This document shows positions 40,601 through 50,785 of a DNA stretch of 64,000 nucleotides, in pieces (positions within the stretch are counted from its first letter, which is position 1; every line of letters starts with the position of its first letter). The notes beneath the pieces are model-generated. The model did no database searches. It saw only the letters and a program-made list of their open reading frames with translations, and had not been told where the DNA came from. The stretch lies in the NCBI GenBank assembly GCA_903813345.2, contig CAIIXF020000008.1, forward strand, positions 7,016,366-7,080,365. The letters are read 5' to 3'. This DNA comes from Owenia fusiformis (taxonomy: Eukaryota; Annelida; Polychaeta; Sabellida; Oweniidae). The translations under genes were made by a program, and so were the position numbers.

Positions 40601-42754
40601 GTTGTTGAGCGCTCGATAGTCTATGCATATCCTCAGCCCTCCGCATTTCTTTCTCACTAGTACAGCCTGGGATGCATACGGACTTGAACTTTTCTTGATT
40701 ATCCCTTTAAGTAACCAGTTCTGTAAATGTTCTTTCACTTCTGGTTGTAGTGAAGGTGGTACCCTTCTATGTGGGAGACGTATTGGTCTGTCATCAGTAG
40801 TTGGAATAGTATGGCGTACTCTGTCTGTATACCCAACATCATCGGAAGACTTGCTAAATATACTCCTATGTCTACTCAAAAGTGTCTTAAGTTTCAACCG
40901 TTCACTTGAGCTCAAACTAATTGAAGGAGGTGGTAATCCCTCTGGCCAAAAATTATCAGCTTCTTCACCGACAACAATATCAGATTTTCCAACAACTACA
41001 CTCTGTTCTACAATTCCTATATGACACTCATTGAGCTTACTTTTGTCAATTTCATCAACATCTTCTACTCTACCTATTGGTACTTTAGGTTTTATCCAAA
41101 CATCTTCATGATTTGAATTCATCAGAGGTATTGTCACAATACCATGTTCAACCTTTGTGAAAATGCGTAAGGCAGTAACACCGGATGGTATATTACTCAT
41201 GTTTGGCTCAACTAACACCTCAGAGGCATTTATTCTGTTACAAGTGGCCCTTACAAACTTCATTGACTTAGCTTTTAGAAGAACTGGCCTACCTCTAATT
41301 ATCCTTGCACAACTTACTTTTTCAGCTGACTCTGACCCTAGGCTACTTTTCATTAGCTGATTAACTGTCTCAGATGGTAACATATTGATTACATTGGTAC
41401 CTACAATACAATCCTGTACCCCCTGATTGTCATTTACTATTAAAACCCCCACTGGGAAGTCAAGACTATGACCTGCCACATTCAAGTTACTAATCTCTAT
41501 ATAACCCTTATAGGGGATCATGCTGCCATTTGCTTCTTGAATGGTAAGCAGCCCACTTATATCTGTTAACTCTCGTCCACTCAAACACTTACGATAAAGA
41601 GATTCAGAAATAGTTGTAACCTGTGACCCAGTGTCTAGTAATCCCTTTAGATTTACACTTCCAATCTTCAGATTTATTGTGGGGCAACTACCTACTAAAT
41701 TTTCAGGAGCACAGGTTACTGAGTTTGTTGCATTTACTTGGCTTTTCTCACTAGCTTTATCATGTCTCTTCTTGCTGTAACAATCTCTCGAGATGTGCCC
41801 AAATTTCCCACAATTATAGCACTTTCTACCTTTTGTCACCTCCACTTGTTTTAACTTTTCTTCCATTTGTTGTATTTGATCCTGTTGACTCTTCATTAAA
41901 TCTTCTTGGCTCTTCAATTTGTTTTGTTGGGATTGTAATAATGTCAGCATCTCCTTTTGAGACTTCAACAACTCTGACATTTGATCTTGTTCTTGAGGTT
42001 TCACTGTAGCAACTTCCACTTTAACTTGCTTGGACTGTACTGTAGAGGTGTCATCACCATACCACACTATAGCTTTTTCCCTGAACTTGTAGAATGGTAT
42101 TGCTCTGTCTTCTGAATTTATTTTTCTGAGTTCCCTTCTCAGACTAGGATCCTTTACTCCCTCTTGGAATTTTCCTTTCAGAGCTCGATCTATAGATCTT
42201 CTATCCATATCTGGAGTTTTATGTTCAATCTTAGCATGTAATTTCATCAAGGCTAATGAATATTCATGTAAAGACTCATTCGCATCTTTTTGATTTCGAC
42301 CATAAAAAGCTTCTTGTAAGATAGCTAGATCGTGTTCTTCCCCAAAGACTTCCTCAAGGATGTTGAAAACTTTGTTGAGAGAATCTTTTTCCTCCTTCGG
42401 ACGGTACCGCAACTCATCCCTTGCATCCCCCTTTAACTGATTTAACACATACTCTACGGCATTAGTGTCTGAAAGGTTCCTCGCCTGGATCTGGTGGGTA
42501 ATGTCTTCTATCCAGTCATAAATTTCAAGCTCTCCAGTTTGCTTTGGTTTCCCACCGAACTTGGGCACATTTGTTTTATCTTGGATATATATTATATTTC
42601 CATGTTTCTGCCTCCCTCTGGCATCTGGTTGTCTTTCTCTAACATCAGGTTGTCTTTCTCTCACATCTGCTTTCCTTTCGAATGGTATATGATCTTGGTT
42701 ATTGTCTTGCATTGACATCTCGAACTGATCATCTTTTTCTCCTCCCTCGGCCAT
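37610..42754 (-). CDS. Gag-pol polyprotein of the Gypsy element
   Basis: One uninterrupted 1714-codon frame. Gag occupies about residues 1-330, with a charged coiled-coil-like Gln/Lys stretch and one CCHC knuckle (CYNCGKFGHISRDC, about 311). The aspartic protease has LLDTGSQVTTIS (about 370). Reverse transcriptase has YLDDILVYA (about 809), and RNase H has TDASFKGLGAVLS (about 958). Integrase has an H-H-C-C finger (HDSAGHQ...CEKCERC, about 1230-1275) and a DDE core with Asp near 1295, Asp in HSDRGRNFE near 1353 and Glu near 1389. Gag and pol are fused with no frameshift or stop, so expression of Gag excess is unexplained. No env and no chromodomain seen. It also has no internal break. Confidence 0.96.
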   Translation of the reverse strand: MAEGGEKDDQFEMSMQDNNQDHIPFERKADVRERQPDVRERQPDARGRQKHGNIIYIQDKTNVPKFGGKPKQTGELEIYDWIEDITHQIQARNLSDTNAVEYVLNQLKGDARDELRYRPKEEKDSLNKVFNILEEVFGEEHDLAILQEAFYGRNQKDANESLHEYSLALMKLHAKIEHKTPDMDRRSIDRALKGKFQEGVKDPSLRRELRKINSEDRAIPFYKFREKAIVWYGDDTSTVQSKQVKVEVATVKPQEQDQMSELLKSQKEMLTLLQSQQNKLKSQEDLMKSQQDQIQQMEEKLKQVEVTKGRKCYNCGKFGHISRDCYSKKRHDKASEKSQVNATNSVTCAPENLVGSCPTINLKIGSVNLKGLLDTGSQVTTISESLYRKCLSGRELTDISGLLTIQEANGSMIPYKGYIEISNLNVAGHSLDFPVGVLIVNDNQGVQDCIVGTNVINMLPSETVNQLMKSSLGSESAEKVSCARIIRGRPVLLKAKSMKFVRATCNRINASEVLVEPNMSNIPSGVTALRIFTKVEHGIVTIPLMNSNHEDVWIKPKVPIGRVEDVDEIDKSKLNECHIGIVEQSVVVGKSDIVVGEEADNFWPEGLPPPSISLSSSERLKLKTLLSRHRSIFSKSSDDVGYTDRVRHTIPTTDDRPIRLPHRRVPPSLQPEVKEHLQNWLLKGIIKKSSSPYASQAVLVRKKCGGLRICIDYRALNNKTQKDSYPLPRMNEALECMSGAKYFSSLDLCQGYMQCAMDEKDAHKTAFRVGTGGLYEFTRMPFGLCNSPASFQRLMDAIFGDQTYETLIIYLDDILVYAADFDQMLDRLSLVFSRLEKEGLKVKPSKCFLFQDKVKFLGHIISSKGIETDPEKVRCIQEWKSPKNQKELRSFLGTTNFYRRFVANYSRIANPLNKMLGTTKKTGPKKEENFKWDHKCTEAFTVLKEKLITAPILGFPDFEKSFYLETDASFKGLGAVLSQKQEGRTVVIAYASRSLHPNERNMERYSSMKLELLALKWAITEAFREYLMFNEFIVETDNNPLVYLKTTAKLGATETRWVSELSQFNFVIQYKSGKKNTVADALSRMHDVPSETDVQPFLDKMSESTNVPLAIAECNTVKSEDFTSKTEVKDEMEVISTLPEMGLEVMRTHQDKDKDISVVKEWMYKQKEKPTYAQFKDESKDVKKILRGWERLSMDNGILKRDVIYNSEKASQVILPASLRDTVLASLHDSAGHQGRDRTLALVLLRCYWPTMYRDIAKYCEKCERCTMAKSKPPIVRPYRTSLLASRPLDILAIDFDKLDKSSSGKEDVLVLTDVFTKFSQAFPTKDQSAVTVAKTLVSNYFNVYGVPKKIHSDRGRNFESNVVAELCKLYDIKKTRTTPYWPQGNGQCERFNRTMHDRLKTLAEEKKNKWHLYLSELVFAYNATPHSATGFTPYYLFFGREPHLPVDVVLFHKQEDTMPLTEWVSEQQEKLFTVFKVVNLNLKNEAHKRQERFNKCATDEDIPVGSTVFLKNRFRERHKVKDMWNPLPYKIIRRINPDSNVYEITPVDGGKTQTVNRSNLLYKQHLQEPVDAVKSDNALDSHEEQVDSVGSDETSSDSLFGIQPITDSDSAGTSEDFKSEQQRIHRPIIDKTLNVEDEDDPSSSSSSDVSVVSLRRSKRPNKGRHKNLYNLPRSCCNKLQVLEPQDKLSVLKDGFTRQCNIFENYCAAITKLT

Positions 42755-45397
42755 TTTAGCAGATAATTACTAGTATTTTATGAATATGACAACTGAGTTT
42801 AGTAACCACAGATAAGTAATTTCCTAACAATACATGCTATATGGACAGTAGATGTACAACTTAGTAGCTTTATCTGATACGTTGAATCAATTTTATAGCA
42901 AGTGTACCATATGCGTGAATTGCCTTGGCCTTACCTTTCAATTTTGAATGACCTAATCTAATGCAATACTAAACCTATCATTGGTTGTTAAACAAACAAA
43001 TAGTTTGGCCTAGCCTGTTCAAATATGTACCTGTTTGATTCAAATAATCTAATCTAGCAACCAATTCCTTATGAAATACCAGGATTAATGTAATACCAAA
43101 ATCTATAATTGCTTGTGAAACAAACCGATATTTGGATTAGCCTAACCTATCAATTAATACCAAATTAGTAACCAGTCAACATAAGACAGAAGCAAAATGA
43201 TCACTAAACAGTATCACCTCTCCACTAAGTATTACACGTCTAGTAAACAAATTGTTATTTCTCTTGGCCTTAATTCTTGATTATGATTTACTTCCTTTCC
43301 TCACACAGTAATTGTCTATGCTTCAACAATAACATACACTGAATGAACTATGAAGGAATATGCAGGTACTGTAAACCTATCTGAACAAACATGTGTTTAT
43401 TTTGTAGTGGCCTATTTTGACCATATATCTAAATTCCCACACTCTCACTACCAATCATATATAGATGTGATTGTCCCCTGGTAGATCCAAGCAATTACCT
43501 AAGTTAATGCGAGAGGTCCCATGTCTAATTGGTTTGACCTAAATGTACACTATACTAGCTAATCCAAGCATTTTGTACTACTTTATTTATTTGCTTTGGC
43601 CTTACATAGAGAAATCTAATCTACTATATAGGGTAATTTTAATTCTATGTAGAATATGCAGACAGATATGATCAACATATACAAATTGGCGTGTATCTAA
43701 ATCACAATATTAATTTCATATGTGAAACGCTTCTGAAATACTCTAGCCTAAAATGTACTGTTATTTAAATCATGTCATATTTTTCCCTGTATGACTATGC
43801 AGTGAGTTACTCTAAACTTAAGAGACTAAGTATGAATAATGTTCACAGGAATTCAACTTGATATTACATATATTTATATGTTAGTAAATTGAACACCAAG
43901 TATTTTTCTCACCATTCACCACCACGAACACATGTTGCTTTTTTCTTGTTTATATGTTCTGGTATCACAACTACACCTTTGCATTGACACTCTTAGTTTC
44001 TGATAAAAAGTGTTCGTTTACCACATATAATATACCTTTGACTCAACACACAATTTATTTTGTATGGCCTTATAACACTTAGGCCTATGAGTCACAATAT
44101 GTACTATTCTACAACATATTATATGTAAACATGTGTATTATGCAATAGATCACTCTCGGATTTTTTTGGACTACTAAATCAGTACACCATCCATGCTTAT
44201 TTCACGAAGTTTCACATGGAACTTTTTACCAATTTTATTTAGCCTTCACGAAGATATATATTTCACACAAAGTGACATTTCCTGAGTGATTTCCAATACA
44301 TGTTATTTCGCACTGCTAACATACACATTTATTCAATACAGTGACTTTTTATATCTCCAAGTGAGGTTGGGGTGGAGATAACACTGAAGACACACTTCGG
44401 CCAGTTGTACACAATTATTGGTTACATATATGAATGATATTCTCTGGTTTATGCATTTACACCTGAATCTATGATAAAAATACTCAATATAGAAGTGGAA
44501 CACACTTGTGACAAAACTTTGATTCACAATAAGCCTTTCTATTCTTACTTGATACCTTCACAACTGTATACACAACAGTTCATAAGTCTCTTGAATCTCA
44601 CTGGTACATGGATATCTTTGATATCTGCTCTCTTGACTGGATGCTGGAACTGGACATGAAGCTTTATATGTAAGTCTCTACTTTCCGATGACAACTTCTG
44701 TATGAAGAGGTTGCTGTAATTCTGTAGACTCAATAATTCAGCTTTGAATATTCTAAATGTTGTTTTGACAGCATATACTGGAATACCTCACCCTGTCAGA
44801 TTGTGAGACTGTCCTGGTTAGACCGGTACAATGTCAGTACTTTAGAGAGGAATATCTTTACTACAGTTGCTGGATTGACAAGTAGTAGTACCTGTAGTTC
44901 ATGAGCTCAAGGCAATTTCAATGTAGATGGATTATGCATTCCCATTGATTATTGTTTTTAACAGATTCTGGCAAAACGACTCGATACATTTGTGAAATTT
45001 AACAGTACACATGTATCTTGTTAATCAATTCGTATCTTCCTCCCCTCTTTCAGGAATGTAGCATGTGTAATTCTTAACACTTCTGTCCACGAAATCCTGT
45101 TACCACGTAATTGCTCAGATTCTGGGGTTCATAAATCACAAACTACTTCGTAGAGTCAATAACATCAAAAACAGTAGAATGTCTTTGGAGGATTATTGTT
45201 ATGATTCGAAGTTAAGTCTCCAAGAGTGTCGAATCACTGAGTATCGTTGCACTAAGTCCTGTTACAATGACTGCATGCACTAAATATATGGAGATTACCA
45301 GGATCGCATTATATAAACCAGAATTGTTCATTTCTCGGTGATGGCTTTACACAAGGAGTGTTTTGTCAATATTCCGTCCAAGGTTCTTGCCGATTTA
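42755..45397 (-). other. Long untranslated leader of the Gypsy element
   Basis: About 2.6 kb between primer-binding site and gag start with no supported frame. It is AT-rich and likely holds packaging signals; an unusually long leader for this class. Confidence 0.7.
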
Positions 45398-45414
45398 CCC
45401 TGCTCGCAGCGCCA
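45398..45414 (-). promoter_or_regulatory. Primer-binding site, tRNA-Ser type
   Basis: On the minus strand TGGCGCTGCGAGCAGGG begins two bases after the 5' LTR. Its complement CCCTGCTCGCAGCGCCA looks like the 3' end of an animal tRNA-Ser including CCA. The tRNA identity is by recollection of the acceptor stem, not by search. Confidence 0.75.
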
Positions 45415-45416
45415 TT

Positions 45417-46051
45417 TGTGAACGTGGGGAAATCGCAAAAACTAAGAATATGTATCGGCTTTAAATGTTTTTATTCTCCAACGTCACTAAGGACTAAAAA
45501 CACTCCTGAAACACAGGAATACAAGATGTGTTAACATCGAATGCCTTTTTTATAGCAAACATACAAAAATTGTAATCTTAATTCCCAAACTCTGATTCTG
45601 TAGATTACTGTAGGTCAAACTCATGTTTATACAATTATAGCAACATTACATGCATTATGTAAGAATTTCTAAATAAACATTAGAAATACCATCTTACTGT
45701 ATAACTATGACCAATCTTGTGTTAATCTCTCGGAATGAGGAGTAGAAATAGATTTTATGGAAACTTTGAAAATGCAAAATAATTCTGCATACTTATAAAT
45801 GAAAATGTACATTGGTTACATCTTATAACAATGTCTCTTACAAAAGTAGCATAAAAATATAGCTCAAAACATAATGTTACATACCTATATCATAACATAC
45901 ATGTACAACCTCTGCTTATGCAGGTATCGTCTCAAAATTCATTCAGAATTTGAAAATACATGTGATGGAAACTAAACATGGCCGCCCAACACTGTACAAA
46001 AAGACCTTTACATGTATGCTATTCCCGGGAAACATTTCCCGCACTATCACA
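45417..46051 (-). repeat. 5' LTR of the Gypsy element
   Basis: 635 bp, near-identical to 36818-37452. This is the promoter-bearing LTR for the gag-pol transcript, which would run leftward. Confidence 0.95.
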
Positions 46052-46337
46052 CCCATAATATCATTTTCATACAACAACAAAATCATACAAATAAATATAT
46101 TAAAAAATCGAGAAATATTAAAATTGGATGGAGGGGGGGGGGGGCGGCGTAAGCGAACTGGGGCAAAACGGCCCTAAAAATTTAATTTAAGTTCAATGTT
46201 CTGTACGGGGTATTTTCTTATCTGTCAAACAACGCGCACTTTGATGTTCCACTTCATTAATTACATTTTTCGATTGTTTTTTACTTGCATAGGACTATCT
46301 TCTGTAATTTTTCAATGGTCAAAAATAATGTTGAGAG

Positions 46338-47275
46338 TGGGGAAAAACGGGGGTTTTCGGAAAAGACCGACCCCACCGACCACCGACCGGTCGGTGTTTT
46401 CCACTGGTAGCCTCAAAACAGGGTTTGAAGAAAATGTGTAAAAGACCGACCATATCATGTAAAAGACCGAACATATTTGTAGCCTTAGAATATTAATAAT
46501 TTGATTTTGAATGTCAATCGTTGGACTAGGCAACGTTTTTTACCGATTTTGTACCTTGCAACGAATGGCAAGCAAACAAATTGGTCACGACCGTCTCCTC
46601 TCGATTAATTGTCCTGCCTTAGGTCCTAACCTATCATTAACCAACCTATCCTAATTTTTTACTGAAATTTAACAATTTCGAAACAAAAATGATTTGTTAT
46701 CGTCATAGCCTACTGAATACTGAACACGATATAATGTTACATGCGTTCTCTCATCGGGATTAAAAGTGACTTACCATTTCAGTACACCATTAGAAAGCCT
46801 TTTTTCGTCATATCAAATGTAGTTTTTACCAGTTGACGTTTAACAACTGAGAAATCAAACATAACGTTACGACGTCAACATCGACGATGTTTGTGTGTTT
46901 TTGTTATTGCGTTTCATAATGAAGAATGAACTTAATGCAATGTTACGTGCGTTTTTTTCCAAAGTGACTAACCAGGATGAAATTGGTCTTCTAACAACTG
47001 AAACATCACTTAAAAATATGACATTACACACCACGACGATGTAACGTTTTCATCGTGATTTGAAATGATAATTATACGTTTTTAAATCACGACCTAGTAA
47101 AGGTACTATAGTCATTGGATTCCCAGTTTTAGTTTTACTTCTAATTTTGCATTTTTCATCCTTATGTAAAAGACCGTCAGCCGACCACCGACCACATGTA
47201 CCCAACTGTGGAGAGTGACTGGTCGGTGGTCGGTGGTCGGCGGTCGGTGTTTTACGAAAACCCGAAAAACGGCCC
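46338..47275. mobile_element. TIR element with GACCGACC ends and subterminal hairpins
   Basis: The left end GGGGAAAAACGGGGGTTTTC pairs with the reverse of the right end (GGGCCGTTTTTCGGGTTTTC), followed on both sides by AAAAGACCGACC/AAAACACCGACC. Just inside each end lies a hairpin of CCGACCACCGACC type; the one at 47165-47252 has a stem of about 28 bp. Two direct repeats of about 150 bp fill the middle. No transposase recognised. Confidence 0.75.
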
Positions 47276-47282
47276 ATGGGTG

Positions 47283-50241
47283 GGGCAAAACGGCCCACCC
47301 TCTGTTACATGGGTTTTAAAACCAAAAGTAATCAATTAAAAGACTCGTCCACAAACATCTTATCTCAGACGTTCAAACCTTTGACAGATAAACTATTCTT
47401 AACCACCCTGGGTATAGTCTGTCACGTGACTTCATGGATGACGTGTGCGCGAGTGATTCGCATTTTCTTTCGCTTGAGGTTTGTAATCACACTTTTTACA
47501 TGTTTTAAGATTTTGTATCTCTGTGAAACTTGTCCCGTACCATCAATGTCTGAAGACGATCTAATTCACCAAATATCTCATCCAAGCGTGTCCCGGTTAA
47601 AGAGAAATTCGCACTTTTGTGTCTCGCAAAATGACGTGTGCGCGAGTAAATCGAATTTTACGAAGGATGGGTGCGCGAGTCTAACATATTTATATTCATT
47701 TTAAACAATTCTGCAAGCTAGACACAATTCAATTCAATTCAATTCAATTTATTCCTTAATAATACAATAATACATGGTACATATAAAAGAATTAACAGGT
47801 GACATCATTTCTGATGTTTATACCCGTACATGTAAAAGCATAATATTACAGATATTAAGAGTAAAAGTAAGGTCAAGGAATCAAACATATCAAGGTTGTG
47901 TTTTGTCTAAGGGAAAATCGAAGAGGGAGGGGGAGGTGCATCATAGATAAAAGATAAAAAGCTATCAAGTTTAGTGTCCAGTACCCAGGCTTGGAGTTAT
48001 ATCTGTATATATTTCTATAAACGAGATAGAGCATGAATAAGGAGGCTGCAGTACATAAATATAAAAAGAAGAAGATCATGCATACAACGCCAGAATATGT
48101 TTCTTATATTTAGACTTAAGACATTTACTTGACCTTGATGTTTTTATTTCTGATGGGAGGCTATTCCAAATAGATGGTCCAGAAAATGAAAGCATCTTTC
48201 TGCCAAAGGTTTCTGTTTTAAATTTAGGCAAGGCATAGTTATATTTACCTCTTGTATCATACTTATGTAGTTCATTATGTCTTGGGTTGGGAAATAGAAA
48301 GTTGGAAAATATATCATGTAGGTTATGTTCATTGTTTTGCCACTTAAAGAAGAATTCTGCCACATTGACTTTAAATATATCAGAAATGGTGAGAATTCCT
48401 AATTCTTTAAATAATGGTGGAGTGTGATCTCTAAATCCACTCTGAGTAGCTAATCTTGCAAATTTCTTTTGTATTAAGTGAAGCGAATTAATTGAAGTGA
48501 TATTAGCATTTCCCCAAATGATATTGCTGTAAGTTAAATAAGAATGGATTAGAGAATGATATATAGTCATAAAGGTTTTCCTATCTAGTAAATGGTTAAT
48601 TTTGTACAGAATGCCAACTATCCTTGATATTTTCATTTTGACTTTACTAATATGTTCATTCCATGAAAGATGTTGGTCAATAACCAAACCAAGAAAATTA
48701 GTGTGTGTTACTCGTTCAATAATTTTACCATCAATAAATATCTCTAAGTTCCTGGTATTTACCTTTTTCTGCTTTGAAGTAAATAATATGTACTTAGTTT
48801 TATTAATATTGAGTGACAGTTTATTGGCTATAAGCCAATCTCTGATACTATTTAATTCAGTATTCAAAGTATCTTTAATTTCATTAAGGTTTTTACCACT
48901 GATTAAAATATTTGTATCATCAGCAAACAGAACAAAGAGAAGTGCTGGAGAGGTCAAGTAGATATCATTGATATAGAGTATAAAAATAAGGGCCCTAAGA
49001 CAGATCCCTGTGGAACACCACATTTGATAGTTTTGAAAGATGAAATTTTATCATTATATTTAGTACGCTGGTTGTGATTTGTTAAATAACTAGAGACCCA
49101 CCTTAGAGCAGGTCCCCTAAAACCGTAAAATTCCAATTTCTGTAACAGTATGCTATGATCAATGGTATCAAATGCTTTTGAAAAATCTAGAAAAAGCCCA
49201 ATGCTGAATTCATTGCTGTCAACAGATTTCTTAATTTTTTCTACAAATTGTAAAATTGCCATGTAAGTAGATCTTTTCTCTCTAAATCCAAACTGATTCA
49301 AATACAAAATTCCAAATCTAATAATAAAATTACTCATCCTTACATACATAAGTTTCTCAAGGATCTTTGAAAAGACAGGTAGAACTGATATAGGACGATA
49401 ATTGGTAAATAGATTAAGTTCATCTTTTTTATGAATAGGGGTAACTATAGCAGTTTTTAGTTTATCTGGGAAAACACCCTGTAAGAGTGAGCTATTGAAT
49501 ATGTGTAGGAGAGGTTTTAGAAAATTATTGCTGCATTGTTTAATAATATTAGCTTTTAAGTCATCTGCCCCAGCAGCTGAATCTTTTAGATTCAATTTTT
49601 GGTTCAAATTTTAATTCACCTGCAATGCCGGACAGCCCTACAAGCTATTTCAAAACATTTATTGTCATTAAACGTAGACATGTATGTGCCATACATGAAA
49701 CATCTACAAAATAGCAAACTATTCTTTAACATACTACTTTAAGATGACAAAAACAAATGTCACGTGAGTTGTATTCTGCCTTAGCTTGCAGAATTGTCTC
49801 AAGTGAATAAAAATATTTTAGACTCGCGCACCCATCCTTCGTAAAATTCGATTTACTCGCGCACACGTCATTTTGCGAGACACAAAAGTGCGAATTTCTC
49901 TTTAACCGGGACACGCTTGGATGAGATATTTGGTGAATTAGATCGTCTTCAGACATTGATGGTACGGAACAAGTTTCACAGAGATACAAAATCTTAAAAC
50001 ATGTAAAAAGTGTGATTACAAACCTCAAGCGAAAGAAAATGCGAATCACTCGCGCACACGTCATCCATGAAGTCACGTGACAGACTATACCCAGGGTGTT
50101 AACCCCTACCATAATTCTAGTCATTCGATATGTGTTGGAAGGAAATAAAGTACAAACCAAATGTTAAAATCGCTATATTTGAAAATCAATTGTTCTTGTA
50201 ACAAGATTTTTGTATGTTATAACCTTTGTGGGCCGTTTTGC
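47283..50241. mobile_element. Foldback element with arms of about 320-450 bp, hosting a LINE
   Basis: Arms 47391-47722 and 49776-50102 are reverse complements at very high identity (for example CACCCTGGGTATAGTCTGTC and TCACGTGACTTCATGGATGA). The outer ends GGGGCAAAACGGCCCA are also inverted. Open frames of over 90 codons in both arms encode the same peptide only because the arms are copies. Between them sits the LINE at 47727-49612. Confidence 0.8.
47727..49612 (-). pseudogene. CR1/jockey-like LINE, 5'-truncated, frameshifted
   Basis: Minus-strand reverse transcriptase in two frames: 48954-49607 (NYRPISVLPVFSKILEKL, DFSKAFDTIDH, GVPQGSVLGP) and 48076-49023 (ILYINDI, LFADDTNIL, and the thumb and C-terminal parts). 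A one-base shift separates them just after GVPQGSVLGP, close to 49000. The catalytic FADD is intact. The endonuclease domain is missing. The 3' end is a short tandem tail (GAATT)n at 47727-47750, typical of CR1-type LINEs rather than poly-A. Confidence 0.88.
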
Positions 50242-50639
50242 CCCAAAGACATGTGAACTTTCAAGTACACGTCATTTTAATTAGCCTAATATTTGAAGCT
50301 CGAATTTTTTAGAGATTCTCGTGGGAGGGGTAATTTGCAAAAAATAGAGTGAAAAGTAGAATTACCTCTTACGCAGTTACATAAAGCGAGACGTGGGCGT
50401 CGAGAAAGTGGCGGAAATTTCAAAATTCGATTATGTGACTTTTGAAGAACCATCTTTTTATAGTTCAAAAGATATTTCGATGGGCCATTTTGCCCCACAG
50501 GGCCGTTTTGCCCCATGTTCCCTTAATAAATTGACCATTAGCCCAGCCAGATTCCTTTGTAGCAGAAGCTCAATGTCAAGCCTAAGAGATCCTACTACAG
50601 AACGATCTGGCCAACATCTGTGTTGAGCAGAGACATATA

Positions 50640-50785
50640 TATACGTTATTTACTGGGAGGGATTGAATATGGGTTTTATTCCAAGGGAAAATATGATATT
50701 GACCGAAGGGTAAGCTTAATTAATATGATCCATTGACCGAGGGAGCGCAGCGACCGAGTGTCACCCATAACCCCCCCCCCCTCCA
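50640..50785. repeat. Possible diverged relative of hairpin A
   Basis: Starts GTTATTTACTGGGAGGG, like the A palindrome end GTTATGTACTGGGAGG, and contains repeated ATTGACCGA(A/G)GG in both halves, ending in CACCCATAAC and a poly-C run. Arms pair weakly. Confidence 0.4.

Larger units (their letters stand above)
36818..46051 (-). mobile_element. Ty3/Gypsy LTR retrotransposon, complete and young
   Basis: Two 635-bp LTRs (36818-37452 and 45417-46051), each with TG...CA in either reading, differ at only one position I noticed (a T/G near 37405/46004). CCCA flanks both ends (36814-36817, 46052-46055) as a target-site duplication. On the minus strand the primer-binding site follows the 5' LTR, and a purine tract (reverse of 37453-37466) precedes the 3' LTR. 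One intact gag-pol frame fills the body, preceded by a 2.66-kb leader. Near-identical LTRs and an open frame imply a recent, possibly still competent copy. Confidence 0.97.
46155..50522. repeat. Nested inverted-repeat region bounded by GGGGCAAAACGGCCC motifs
   Basis: GGGGCAAAACGGCCCT at 46155-46170 and its reverse complement near 50505-50516 mark the outside. A second inverted pair of the same motif lies at about 47283 and 50230, and another copy near 50484. Inside are the GACCGACC element, the foldback arms and a LINE. I read it as successive insertions among related inverted-repeat elements. Confidence 0.55.

Noticed and set aside
46056-46154. Solo poly-G tract as a functional G-quadruplex
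   Set aside because: A single G run (about 46131-46143) with no three further runs nearby.
47276-50160. Conserved ~95-codon peptide encoded on plus at 47390-47700 and on minus at 49780-50100
   Set aside because: The two frames are identical because the DNA is an inverted repeat, not because a protein is conserved; other frames are equally conserved.
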